Below are positions 1 to 8,193 of a stretch of 64,000 nucleotides of DNA, piece after piece. The position numbers were made by a program, and so were the translations under genes. Source of the DNA: Roseomonas gilardii subsp. gilardii (GTDB lineage: Bacteria; Pseudomonadota; Alphaproteobacteria; Acetobacterales; Acetobacteraceae); NCBI RefSeq assembly GCF_023078375.1, contig NZ_CP095555.1:1-64000 (forward strand), read 5' to 3'. The stretch's first letter is position 1. Every line of letters begins with the position of its first letter. Under the pieces are notes generated by a model. That model saw nothing but the letters and a program-made list of their open reading frames with translations. It did no database searches and was not told the DNA's origin.

Positions 1-147
1 GGCCCGGCGACGCCGGGCGGCAAGGCGCTGCTGCGGATGAGCGTGAGCGCGGCGCTGACGCCGGGGCAGATCGACGGCGCCCTGGCGGCGATCATCCGCA
101 CGGCCCAGGCGCTGGGGCAGATCGGCACTCCGCTGGCGGCGGAGTAG
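1..147 (+). CDS. C-terminal end of an alpha-oxoamine synthase (serine palmitoyltransferase type), 5' truncated by window edge
   Basis: Only the last 48 codons are present, ending in TAG at 145-147. The visible text (GKALLRMSVSAALTPGQID, then an alanine-rich helix) matches the C-terminal small domain of class II PLP-dependent alpha-oxoamine synthases, the BioF/KBL/SPT family. The PLP lysine lies outside the window, so the exact member cannot be read from sequence. The adjacent lipid kinase, CDP-alcohol transferase, sphinganine-type hydroxylase and ceramide synthase-like genes favour serine palmitoyltransferase, which condenses serine with an acyl thioester to give 3-ketosphinganine. BioF is the main alternative. 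The next gene starts inside this stop codon (TAGTG), so the two are probably co-translated. Confidence 0.6.
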   Translation, partial: GPATPGGKALLRMSVSAALTPGQIDGALAAIIRTAQALGQIGTPLAAE

Positions 148-1661
148 TGCGGCCGGGCTTGCTGACGGCGCCACGACTGGAACAGGATCAGGGCCTCGCG
201 CGGGCATGGCCTGGCCTGCGGGCCATGCTCCTGTTGCTGGCCGTTGCCCTGCTGGCGCGCGGCTTCTTCTTCGGCAACCCGGTCCTCGAGAGCGACGAGC
301 AGTTCTACCTGCTGGTCGGCGACCGGATGCTGCAGGGCGCCCTGCCCTATCTCGACATCTGGGACCGCAAGCCCGTCGGCCTCTTCCTGATCTATGCGGC
401 GATCCGCGCCCTGGGTGGCGAGGGGATCGTCCAGTACCAGGTGGTGGCGACGCTCTTCGCCACGGCGACCGCCTTCCTGGTCACGCGGATCGGGGCGGAG
501 CTGGGCTCCCGCCGGGGCGGGCTCCTCGCCGGCATGGCCTATCTGCTCTGGCTCGGGGCCTTCGGGGGCGAAGGGGGGCAGGCGCCGGTCTTCTACAATC
601 TCTTCGTCGCGGGCGCCGCCTGGACGGCGCTGCGCGCGGTCGCGCACCCTGGCCTTCCCGCGCGGCTGACCGGGCTGGGGGCGGCGGCGATGCTCCTCAC
701 CGGGCTGGCGATGCAGGTGAAGTACACGGCCGTCTTCGAGGGGATGTTCTTCGGCTGCGCACTGCTCTGGGCCGCATGGCGGGCGCGAATGGCGGCTGGA
801 TGGCTGTTCCTCGCCGCCCTGGCCTGGATCGCCTGCGCCCTGCTGCCCACGGCGGCGGCCCTGGCGGCCTATGCCGCCATGGGGGAGGCATGGCCCTTCC
901 TCTTCGCCAACTTCCTCTCGATCTTCGAGCGGAACACGGCGGCGCTGGGCTCCTCCCTGCCGCGCCTGCTCGCCATGCTGGGGCTGCTGCTGCCGCTCGG
1001 CCTCTGCGCCCTGCTGGGCCTGCGGCTGTCCTGGCGGCACTCGACGATGGCACCGGAGATCCGCCGGGCGACGGGCTTCGTGGCGGGCTGGGCCCTGGTG
1101 GCGGTGTCGGGCGTCCTGGCCTTCGGGACCTACTACAACCACTATGCCCTGCCCCTGCTCCTGCCCCTCTCCGTGGCGGCCGCCCCCCTGCTGGGCTGGC
1201 CGGAAGCACGGGCCTGGAAAGTGACGGCCGCGGCCGCCCTGCTGCTGGCGGGGGCGGTCGCCACGGCGGTGCCAGGGGTGCTGCACCTCCGTTCGCGGGG
1301 CGATGGCCACGAGGTGCGGGCCCTGGTGGCGGCGATGCGGCCCGGGGCGACGCTCTATGTCTTCGACGGCGAAGCGGTGCTCTACCTGCTGTCCCACAGC
1401 CCCCTGCCGACGCGCTATGCCTTCCCGACCCATCTGAGCGATCTGCGGGAGGCTGGCGGGATCGGGACCGATCCGGAGGCGGAGCTGCGGCGCGTCCTGG
1501 CCTCCCGGCCGGACTATATCGTGACGACGGACATCGCCCGGGGCCGCATCAACCCGGAGGCGCAACGGCTGCTGCAGGAAACCCTGGCCACGGCCTACCG
1601 GCCGGTGCGCAGCGTGCGGATCGGGCGGGGCCATCGCCTGCTCTACGCGAAGCTGCCCTGA
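147..1661 (+). CDS. GT39/ArnT-like polytopic membrane glycosyltransferase
   Basis: The protein has 504 residues from a GTG start overlapping the upstream stop; an internal ATG near 227 would give a shorter version. It has about ten hydrophobic segments and an N-terminal acidic pair (D50-E51) in a first extracytoplasmic loop, followed by a DIWDRKPVG segment. This is the layout of PMT_2/GT39-family transferases, which use polyprenyl-phosphate sugars. A soluble C-terminal domain follows the membrane part. Its position directly after the oxoamine synthase suggests it glycosylates a product of this lipid locus, perhaps a ceramide headgroup. No substrate can be read from the sequence, and a role in protein or LPS glycosylation is equally possible. 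Confidence 0.75.
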   Translation: MRPGLLTAPRLEQDQGLARAWPGLRAMLLLLAVALLARGFFFGNPVLESDEQFYLLVGDRMLQGALPYLDIWDRKPVGLFLIYAAIRALGGEGIVQYQVVATLFATATAFLVTRIGAELGSRRGGLLAGMAYLLWLGAFGGEGGQAPVFYNLFVAGAAWTALRAVAHPGLPARLTGLGAAAMLLTGLAMQVKYTAVFEGMFFGCALLWAAWRARMAAGWLFLAALAWIACALLPTAAALAAYAAMGEAWPFLFANFLSIFERNTAALGSSLPRLLAMLGLLLPLGLCALLGLRLSWRHSTMAPEIRRATGFVAGWALVAVSGVLAFGTYYNHYALPLLLPLSVAAAPLLGWPEARAWKVTAAAALLLAGAVATAVPGVLHLRSRGDGHEVRALVAAMRPGATLYVFDGEAVLYLLSHSPLPTRYAFPTHLSDLREAGGIGTDPEAELRRVLASRPDYIVTTDIARGRINPEAQRLLQETLATAYRPVRSVRIGRGHRLLYAKLP

Positions 1662-1988
1662 TACGGACGACGGAGTTCCATGGCCTTCCCCGGGATCACA
1701 CCTCCCGCCGCCCCGACCGAGGCACGGCCCCAGATGCAAACGCCTCTTGCGCACCTGACCCCGCCCGGGCTACAGGAATAAAATCAGCGCATCGCCTTGC
1801 CACACCGCCACCCATCCGCAGCCTTCAGGCCGGGCAGTCCCCATTTGCCCAGCAAGGCTCGTCCAGCAGTCGGCAGCCTGCATCCGCCGGGATGGATAAA
1901 GGGCTAAAATCCTAAAACTCTAAAAACCCTAAGACGGCACCCACAACGGAGTCCCCCTGCACTCCAGGGCGGGATCACTGAACCGGGC
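1662..1988. other. Intergenic region between convergent genes
   Basis: No convincing gene was found in these 327 bases. The stretch around 1900-1935 is A-rich (CTAAAA and CTAAAAACC repeats) against a GC-rich background. A short hairpin (GGAGT/ACTCC) lies near 1950. Two convergent transcripts end here, so it probably contains weak termination signals. No strong stem with a U-run was found. Confidence 0.4.
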
Positions 1989-2897
1989 TCAGCGGACGGC
2001 GCCGCGCCGCCGCAGCCGCCAGAGCAGCAGGGGCGCCGCGAGGACGGGATGCCGGCGCTGCCAGGGGGTGAGCTCGACCGGCACGCCCGAATGCCGGGCG
2101 ATCTTGTCGGCGAGATAATCCGGCCCTCCATCGAAGGTGAAGGCCGCTTTCACAAGGCGCGCGATGTTCAGCGCCTTGCCGCCCAGGCGGCGCAGCGCCC
2201 AGGCCAGACGCCAGTTCCCGGCGGGGCGGCGGCCGATGCGGTGCAGGGCCGCGGGCAGCACGGCCTCGAACCAGCCGGGAGCCGTGGCGACGATGCTGTC
2301 CGGGCGGTTGCCCCGCTCGGCCCGCAATTCGGCGCCATAGGTACGGGCGAAGAGATGGCGCCAGAAGGCCGCAGGCGGGCCGGTGGGTGCGTCCAGCCGC
2401 AGGGCCCAGGTCACGGCGGTCTCCACCGCCCGGGCAACGGCGGCTTCGGTGCGGCGGCGGGCCCGGTCGTCGCGGGCATGGACGAGGGTGGTGGGCTGGC
2501 AGAAGCGGGCCCAGAGGGTGGTGTCGATCGAGCCCGGCCGCATCCTCCGTTCGAAGGCGCGCTGGGTCATGACCGCGACCTTGGCCCGGAGAGGCCCCTC
2601 CGCGCCGTCGCGGCGCCAGTGGAGGACCTGCGGCGGCAGGACGGCGTTGAGGAAGGCGGGAACCGGGCGCCGGTGAAAGGCGAGGTTTCCCACCGTGAGC
2701 ACGTAGAGGTCCAGCAGCCCCGCCGCCTCCCCCGTCCGGCGGCAGGAGCCATAGAAGAGGATCGCCGCCACCGCATCGCCATGCCGGGCGACGATATCCT
2801 CCGCCAGCAGGCGCGCGGCGCGCATGGCCGGGTCCGGGTCCAGCGGGAAAGCCAGTTCCGCCGCGACCAGGGCGGGCAGCCTCTCCGGCGCGGTCAT
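1989..2897 (-). CDS. Nucleotidyltransferase-like protein of the ceramide-phosphoglycerate type (CpgA-like position)
   Basis: The protein has 302 residues. The ATG at 2897 overlaps the stop of the lipid kinase (ATGA). Residues near 46-66 read AILFYGSCRRTGEAAGLLDL, resembling the GS...G...D core of a nucleotidyltransferase fold, but the usual second metal-binding aspartate is not clear, so activity is uncertain. The C-terminal half is helical and rich in Arg and Ala. It is the third gene of a minus-strand trio: CDP-alcohol transferase, kinase, then this. In Caulobacter a trio of similar make-up next to the serine palmitoyltransferase gene is needed for ceramide phosphoglycerate. Equivalence is inferred from order and size, and the biochemical role is unknown. 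Confidence 0.65.
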   Translation of the reverse strand: MTAPERLPALVAAELAFPLDPDPAMRAARLLAEDIVARHGDAVAAILFYGSCRRTGEAAGLLDLYVLTVGNLAFHRRPVPAFLNAVLPPQVLHWRRDGAEGPLRAKVAVMTQRAFERRMRPGSIDTTLWARFCQPTTLVHARDDRARRRTEAAVARAVETAVTWALRLDAPTGPPAAFWRHLFARTYGAELRAERGNRPDSIVATAPGWFEAVLPAALHRIGRRPAGNWRLAWALRRLGGKALNIARLVKAAFTFDGGPDYLADKIARHSGVPVELTPWQRRHPVLAAPLLLWRLRRRGAVR

Positions 2898-3841
2898 GGA
2901 ACCGCGAAGGTGACGGTGGCCGGGGCGGTGAGGACGAGCCCCTTCGGGCCGGGTTCGAAGACCTCGCCATCCAGCACGAAGGGCGTATCGAGATGGAGGG
3001 CGAGGCAGCCGGCGCGGCCGCTGGCATAGCCGGCCGCCGGCATCCAGGGGCGGGGCCGGCCCCGGCGTGCGGCCCAGAGGGCGGCGGCCAGGCGGCGCGG
3101 CGGGGCCGCCACGTCCAGCCAGTGCAGCGGCCCGGCCCCTTCGCCCGAGAAGGGCCAGAGACCGAGCATCAGCCGGTCCAGCGGCGTGGCGAGCACGAGG
3201 AAGCGGCGGCCTTCCGGCGCGGGCCGGCCATCCACCGACACGGCCATCGGCGCGCCAGCGCGCAGCGCATGCTCGCGCTGGACGATGCTGCGCAGAACCG
3301 TCCCCGCCAGGGCCAGGAAGACGGCCAGCCGGTCATGGATGCCGCGCCCATGCAGCCCCTCATCGGCCATCGTCTTGGCGGCCGTGAAAGCCCCGGCGCC
3401 GAACAGGAGGCCGCGCATCGGGGCCTCGTCCAGCCCCGGCCGCGTCACCTCCAGCACCGGAAGCCGGCGCTGGCGCAGCGCGCCGGAGGCCGCGGCGCGC
3501 CGCAGGGTGGCGAGGCCACCCTCCCCCGGCCCGGGCGACCCGACGACACGGGCGGCGAGGTTGGTCTTGCCGGTGGCCAGGAGGGCGATGGCCGGGGGGC
3601 GCTCGCCGAAGGCCTGCGGCAGGGCGGAAAGCACCTCGCGCAGCGTGCCGTCGCCGCCCTGGACGGCCAGCAGGTCCACCCCCTGCCCGGCGAAATCCGC
3701 CAGGGCGGCGCGCAGCCCGGCCGGGGTCGAGGGCGCCGCGCGCGGCAGGCCATCGGCCGCCTCCGCCAGCGCGAAGCGGCCTTCGCGAAGGGCCCGGCTG
3801 CGGGGGTTGGTGATGAGGCCGATGCGCCGCGCGCCGTTCAT
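2894..3841 (-). CDS. Diacylglycerol/sphingosine-kinase family lipid kinase, probable ceramide kinase
   Basis: The protein has 315 residues. The chosen ATG at 3841 overlaps the upstream stop (ATGA), although the frame stays open much further upstream. The DAGK catalytic core is clear: an NPRS motif at residues 12-15, QGGDGTLREV at 61-70 (nucleotide-binding GGDGT), then ATGKTNLAARV, where many kinases have a PLGTxND motif. The C-terminal beta-rich domain is present. The family phosphorylates lipid alcohols with ATP at the inner membrane. The neighbouring CDP-alcohol transferase and ceramide synthesis genes point to ceramide as substrate, as for the Caulobacter kinase of the same family. Diacylglycerol remains possible. 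Confidence 0.85.
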   Translation of the reverse strand: MNGARRIGLITNPRSRALREGRFALAEAADGLPRAAPSTPAGLRAALADFAGQGVDLLAVQGGDGTLREVLSALPQAFGERPPAIALLATGKTNLAARVVGSPGPGEGGLATLRRAAASGALRQRRLPVLEVTRPGLDEAPMRGLLFGAGAFTAAKTMADEGLHGRGIHDRLAVFLALAGTVLRSIVQREHALRAGAPMAVSVDGRPAPEGRRFLVLATPLDRLMLGLWPFSGEGAGPLHWLDVAAPPRRLAAALWAARRGRPRPWMPAAGYASGRAGCLALHLDTPFVLDGEVFEPGPKGLVLTAPATVTFAVP

Positions 3842-4917
3842 CCCTCGAGCCAGGAACGCAGGGGGCCCCGGCGGCGCGCCAGCCCGGCCTGGAGAGTGAC
3901 GACGACCTGTTCCAGGCAGCCGAACACGGTCCAGGCGGCGACGGCGAGCATGCCCCAGTCGGGGCGGCCGAACAGGGTGAAGAGGCTGAGGATCAGCAGG
4001 TTCGGGTTCCGGCGCGCGATCCACAGGCGGAAGACGCTGTCGAAGCGCCGCCAGACATGGATCTCCATCTTGTAGAGGCCGAGGAAAAGGCCCTCCTGCA
4101 GCCGCTGGAGCACGTAGCCGCCGAAGACGATGGCACCCACGGCGACCGGATGCGCCAGGGGCATTCCGACCTGGGACAGGCCATGGATCCAGGCCAGCCA
4201 CCAGAAGGGCGGGTGGATCAGGTCGATGGCATGGTCGAAGACATTGCCGAGCGGCGTGGAGGTGAGCGTCACCCGCGCCAGCTTGCCATCCACCGTGTCG
4301 AGGAAGGTCATGACCCAGGCGGCGAGCAGCCCGGGCAGCCAGGCGCCCGTGGCGAAAAGCCAGAGGGCCACGAAGACCAGGACCAGGCTGGCGAAGGTCA
4401 CCTGGTTGGGCGTGATGCCCAGGGCGGCGCAGCCGCGCACCACCTGGAAGGCCGGGCGGGGCCAGACATGCTTGGTGATGGCATCGGTGACGCCCTTGTA
4501 GGAGCCGCCGAACATCTCCCACTCCACCGCCCGCCGCGTTCCGGCATCGAGGCGCAGGAGATAGGGATTGCCCCGCTTGCGCAGGGCCTTGTTGTAGAGG
4601 TCCACGAGATCGGCCGGGCGGGCGGGGACGAGGCCGGCGAAGGCCGGGTCGCCGGCGGGGCGGCCAGCCTGGAGCGCGGCGGCCACGGAAGCCGCTCCGG
4701 CGGCCTCCGTCAGATGGGCCGCCACCGGCAGCCCGTCCTCCGGACGGCAAAGAAGCGTGCCGGGGCGGCGCGCCAGCCCCGCGACCAGCGAGGCGTCATA
4801 GACATGATCCGCGCGGAGCAGCAGCAGCGGCGCCTGCGGGGCGCTGCCGGTCCAGGGCGCGGCATCGGCGATGCCGGCGCGGACCAGGGCCCGGCGGAGC
4901 AGTTCGGAACCCGGCAT
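3838..4917 (-). CDS. CDP-alcohol phosphotransferase with N-terminal extra domain, probable sphingolipid headgroup transferase
   Basis: The protein has 359 residues. The family signature is complete: D207, D210-G211, A214-R215, G224, D228, D232 (FLDTVDGKLARV followed by GNVFDHAID). Several membrane segments follow from about residue 175. The first 130 residues are soluble and resemble the end of a nucleotidyltransferase-type domain, so it is longer than simple CDP-OH-P enzymes of about 200 residues. The family displaces CMP from a CDP-linked donor onto an alcohol or phosphate acceptor. Here a CDP-glycerate donor and ceramide phosphate acceptor would fit the neighbours. It is first in the minus-strand trio and divergent from the phosphoesterase, with an 80-bp shared promoter gap. 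Confidence 0.85.
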   Translation of the reverse strand: MPGSELLRRALVRAGIADAAPWTGSAPQAPLLLLRADHVYDASLVAGLARRPGTLLCRPEDGLPVAAHLTEAAGAASVAAALQAGRPAGDPAFAGLVPARPADLVDLYNKALRKRGNPYLLRLDAGTRRAVEWEMFGGSYKGVTDAITKHVWPRPAFQVVRGCAALGITPNQVTFASLVLVFVALWLFATGAWLPGLLAAWVMTFLDTVDGKLARVTLTSTPLGNVFDHAIDLIHPPFWWLAWIHGLSQVGMPLAHPVAVGAIVFGGYVLQRLQEGLFLGLYKMEIHVWRRFDSVFRLWIARRNPNLLILSLFTLFGRPDWGMLAVAAWTVFGCLEQVVVTLQAGLARRRGPLRSWLEG

Positions 4918-4997
4918 GCTCCAGACGGGTACGGGGATTCCCCCAGCCAGCGGGCCGCTGGCGCCGGGGCGGGGGACGGGCGAGACTGTGCCGCACC

Positions 4998-5924
4998 ATG
5001 TCCTTCAGCCTCGCGCACCTGTCCGACCTGCACCTGCCTGTACCCCCTGGGGCGATCCGCCCGCTCTCGCAACTCGCGGGGAAGCGCTTGCTCGCCTATT
5101 TCGCCTGGCGGCGCAAGCGGCGCCGGGCCGTGTCCGCCGCAGCCCTGCTGGCCGATCTGGCGGCGGCTGGGGCGGAGCATCTGGCCATCACCGGGGACCT
5201 GACGAACCTCGCCCTGCCCGGGGAATTCGCGGCCGCGCGGGACTGGCTGGCGGCACTCGGCCCACCGGAACGGGTCACCGTGGTGCCGGGCAACCATGAC
5301 GCCACCGTGCCCCTGCCCTGGGCGAGCGGGATCGGCCACTGGGCGCCCTGGATGGCCGGGGAGGCAACTGGCGCGCCCTTCCCTTTCCTGCGGCGGCGCG
5401 GGGCGGTCGCGCTGATCGGGCTGTCCTCGGCGGCGCCGACCCCGCCGGGTTCGGCGGCGGGACGGCTGGGCGCGGCACAGCTCTCGGCGCTGCCCGGGCT
5501 GCTGGATGCGGCCGGGCGCGAAGGGCTGTTCCGGATCGTGATGGTCCACCACCCGCCGCTGCCGGGGCCGGGCGGCCGGCGGAAGGCACTGTCGGACAGG
5601 GCGGCGCTCTGCGCGGTGCTGGCGCGGCACGGGGCGGAGCTCGTGCTGCATGGGCACCACCACCGGCCGCTGCGGGGGGAGGTTCCGGGGCCCCGGGGGC
5701 CGATCCCGGTGCTGGGCCCGCCCCAGGCCCTGGCGGCGGGACATGGCGGGCCGGCCGGCTGGCAGATGCTCCGCATCACGCGGGAGGCGGAGGGCTGGCG
5801 CGTGGCGGTCGAACTGCGGATGCAGGACCTGTCGGACGGGGTCTTCCGCGCCGCGCCGGCCACGATCCTGCGGATCAGTAGCGGAGGCGGATGGTCATCC
5901 GCGATTCCCCTGGCGGCACGGTGA
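4998..5924 (+). CDS. Calcineurin-like metallophosphoesterase
   Basis: The protein has 308 residues. All five metal motifs are visible: SDLHL near 9-13, GDLTN, PGNHD, a VMVHH segment and HGHHHRP. There is no signal peptide, so it should be cytoplasmic or membrane-associated through basic patches such as FAWRRKRRR. Family members hydrolyse phosphodiesters or nucleotide-linked lipids (LpxH-like) and cyclic nucleotides (CpdA-like). Its place opposite the lipid kinase/CDP-alcohol trio suggests a lipid phosphate or CDP-linked intermediate, but this is inference. Its 3' end overlaps the convergent DUF2141 gene by 50 bp. Confidence 0.8.
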   Translation: MSFSLAHLSDLHLPVPPGAIRPLSQLAGKRLLAYFAWRRKRRRAVSAAALLADLAAAGAEHLAITGDLTNLALPGEFAAARDWLAALGPPERVTVVPGNHDATVPLPWASGIGHWAPWMAGEATGAPFPFLRRRGAVALIGLSSAAPTPPGSAAGRLGAAQLSALPGLLDAAGREGLFRIVMVHHPPLPGPGGRRKALSDRAALCAVLARHGAELVLHGHHHRPLRGEVPGPRGPIPVLGPPQALAAGHGGPAGWQMLRITREAEGWRVAVELRMQDLSDGVFRAAPATILRISSGGGWSSAIPLAAR

Positions 5925-6363
5925 AGCGGACACTGTCGAAGGACGGCAGGCCGATGGCGGTGGGCGCGTCGTTGGAGAAGCCGTAGCCCTCGGCCGGCAG
6001 GCCGAGCAGGTTGCGGTTGAAGTCGTGGTCGTCGTTCTCGTCATGATAGACGGCAATGGCATAGATCCCCGGCGCGGCCAGGGCGAAGCAGGCCTCCGCC
6101 GAAGTCGTCCGCAGCGGGACGCGCTGGCGGGCGAGATAGGCATGACTGGCCAGGAAGCGTTCCGGCTTCGGACCATAGACCGTGATGGTGACGTTGCCGG
6201 CGACGCGGCGGGCGCCGGTGACGGTGACATGCAGGCGCGGCCCTGCCGGCGCATCGGCGGCGGCGCAGGCGGTCACGCGGGGACCGTCTTCCGGCCGCGC
6301 GAGCGCCGGCGGCGCCAAGGCAAGCAATGCCAGCAACGCGGTGCAGCATCGCAGGCTCCGCAC
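5875..6363 (-). CDS. DUF2141-family exported protein
   Basis: The body matches the DUF2141 family: a beta-sandwich with IYAIAVYHDENDDHDFNRN and LPAEGYGFSNDAP motifs. The GTG at 6363 is preferred because it starts an ideal Sec signal peptide (MRSLRC then a hydrophobic Leu/Ala run ending PPALA-RPE) and gives about 162 residues, usual for the family. Upstream ATGs at 6453 and 6465 would add a basic leader that is out of place before a signal peptide. The function of the family is unknown. The mature protein is predicted to be periplasmic. Its location inside a sphingolipid island hints at an envelope lipid role. Confidence 0.7.
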   Translation of the reverse strand: MRSLRCCTALLALLALAPPALARPEDGPRVTACAAADAPAGPRLHVTVTGARRVAGNVTITVYGPKPERFLASHAYLARQRVPLRTTSAEACFALAAPGIYAIAVYHDENDDHDFNRNLLGLPAEGYGFSNDAPTAIGLPSFDSVRFTVPPGESRMTIRLRY

Positions 6364-6451
6364 CGTCGCGGAGGCCCTGGCGAAGAGCCGGGATCGGGGG
6401 TGGCCGTGGCCTGTCTGGCGTCTTCCGGCGACAGGGCGTAGGTGTCTGCGC

Positions 6452-6919
6452 ATGCCCAGTGCCATACCGGATGCCACACCCAATGCCACGCTGGTCAAAT
6501 TCGGCTACCCCACCACGCTGATCGGCGAAACGCGTCACTGGACCGTGCTGCTGCGCCCGCAGCAGGTCACGCTCGGGGCGCTCGTCCTCGTCTGCCGCGA
6601 GGAGGCGACACGCTTCGGCGAAGTGAGCCCCGCGGCTTTCGCGGACCTGCATGCCGCCGTGAGCCGCATCGAGCCCATGCTCCGGGGCTTCGTCGGGTAT
6701 GAGAAGATCAACTACCTCATGCTGATGATGGTGGATCCGGATGTCCATTTCCATGTCATCCCCCGCTATGCCGGGGTGAGGACGCATCTTGGCCAGTCCT
6801 TCCCCGATGCCGGCTGGCCCGGGCCACCGGCGCTCGGCCAGGCGGTGGAGCCGGAGGATGCGGTGCGGGACGATCTGCTGCGCCACCTCCGCGAGAAATG
6901 GGCATCCGCGCGGGCGTGA
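6452..6919 (+). CDS. HIT-family nucleotide hydrolase/transferase
   Basis: The protein has 155 residues, with the HIT active site read as DVHFHVIPRY (His-x-His-x-x-Pro-Arg) near residue 100, after an MLMMVDP strand. HIT proteins hydrolyse nucleotide-linked phosphate esters such as Ap4A or adenylated conjugates. It is the first gene of the plus-strand operon that continues into the LptF-like gene, and its stop overlaps that gene. The ATG at 6452 lies in a CATG palindrome shared with an alternative DUF2141 start on the other strand. A housekeeping role is likely, but turnover of a CDP-type intermediate in this locus is possible. Confidence 0.8.
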   Translation: MPSAIPDATPNATLVKFGYPTTLIGETRHWTVLLRPQQVTLGALVLVCREEATRFGEVSPAAFADLHAAVSRIEPMLRGFVGYEKINYLMLMMVDPDVHFHVIPRYAGVRTHLGQSFPDAGWPGPPALGQAVEPEDAVRDDLLRHLREKWASARA

Positions 6920-8193
6920 GCGTCCCCATCCAGGCGAAGCCAGCGCGGGCCGGGGCCGCCACCAGGACTGCCCGCCGGCCACCTTCCGGGGGCGGTCTGG
7001 TCAGCCGCTACATGCTGCGGCTCCTCGCGCGGCCGCTGGCGGGCACGCTCCTCCTGGTGCTGCCAGCGCTGCTGCTGGAACGTCTGCTGCGGCTCTTCAA
7101 CCTGCTGGCGGGGGCAGGCAGCCCGGCCGCTTCCATCGCGCAGCTCGTGCTCTACCTGATCCCGCATTACCTGGGGCTGGCGGTGCCGGCGGCGCTGTTC
7201 CTGGCGGTCTATGCCGTCGTCTCGCGGCTCAGCCAGAACCACGAGCTGGATGCCCTGCAGGCATCGGGGCTTTCGCTGGCGTGGCTGGCGCGGCCCTTCC
7301 TGGCCGTGGGCCTGGCCTGTGCCCTGCTGGGCCTGGCACTCTATGGCTATGTTCAGCCGGTCAGCCGCTATGCCTATCGCGCCGCCCTGAATTCGCTGAT
7401 CGATGCGGGATGGAACGCGACCCTGGTTCCGGGCGAGTTCGCCCAGATCGGCCAGCGGCTCACGGTCCATGTCGAGCGGCGGGATCCGGAAACGGGCCTC
7501 CTGCACGGCATCTTCCTGCACCAGCGGCAGCAGGACGGAACCGACGTGCTGACCACCGCCGCCACGGGGCGGATGCTGCTGAGCATGGAGACCAGCGAGC
7601 TGCTGCTGGAATTGCAGGACGGGCGGCAGGTGGCGGTGGACCCGCAGGGACAGGCGCATACGCTGACCTTCTCGGCCTCGGAACAGGCACGCCCCTTCAT
7701 CCGGCGCCTGCCGATCTTCCGGCTGCGCGGCGCGGATGAGCGGGAGATGACGCTGGACGAGCTCTGGACGGGGGCGGAACAGGCGGATGCGCCCGTGGCC
7801 CCGCGCCGCATGGCCGGGGAGCTGCATGCGCGGCTGGTGCGCTCGGCCTCGCTGCTGCTGCTGCCGCTGCTGGCCATGCCCATGGGCCTGGCCGCCAAGC
7901 GTTCGCGCCGCTCGGTCGCGATCCTGCTGGGGGCGGTGATCCTCGTGGTCTATCAGCAGGCGCTGCAACTGGCCGGATCCCTCGGCGCCATCGGGCGGAT
8001 CAACGCGCCGCTGGCGCTGTGGCTGCTGTTCGCGCTGTTCGCCGGCTTCAGCATCCTGGTCTTCCGGCACAGCAACCTGCATCCGGAGGAAGGCCCCTTC
8101 GACCGGGTCCTGGCGCGGATGGACGACGCGGCGGCCTGGGCCGGCGGCCTGGTGGCGCGCTGCCTGCCGCGGCGGGCCAGGGCCGCGCGCTGA
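6898..8193 (+). CDS. LptF/LptG-family permease (first of a pair)
   Basis: The protein has 431 residues with LptF/YjgP architecture: two or three N-terminal membrane helices with an NHELDALQASGLS motif, a periplasmic beta-jellyroll-like middle, and three C-terminal helices with LLLPLLAMPMGLAAKRSRRS. A GTG at 6916 that overlaps the HIT stop is an alternative start. LptF and LptG form the membrane part of the LptB2FG lipopolysaccharide extractor. Here the pair sits next to the hydroxylase and ceramide synthase-like genes, with no lptB or lptC nearby. A paralogous pair dedicated to sphingolipid transport is therefore likely, though canonical LPS export cannot be excluded. Confidence 0.85.
   Translation: MGIRAGVSVPIQAKPARAGAATRTARRPPSGGGLVSRYMLRLLARPLAGTLLLVLPALLLERLLRLFNLLAGAGSPAASIAQLVLYLIPHYLGLAVPAALFLAVYAVVSRLSQNHELDALQASGLSLAWLARPFLAVGLACALLGLALYGYVQPVSRYAYRAALNSLIDAGWNATLVPGEFAQIGQRLTVHVERRDPETGLLHGIFLHQRQQDGTDVLTTAATGRMLLSMETSELLLELQDGRQVAVDPQGQAHTLTFSASEQARPFIRRLPIFRLRGADEREMTLDELWTGAEQADAPVAPRRMAGELHARLVRSASLLLLPLLAMPMGLAAKRSRRSVAILLGAVILVVYQQALQLAGSLGAIGRINAPLALWLLFALFAGFSILVFRHSNLHPEEGPFDRVLARMDDAAAWAGGLVARCLPRRARAAR

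Noticed and set aside
206-1915. A 569-codon frame overlapping the glycosyltransferase gene
   Set aside because: It is rich in Pro, Arg and Gly without hydrophobic pattern. The frame at 147-1661 has a coherent membrane topology and family motifs.
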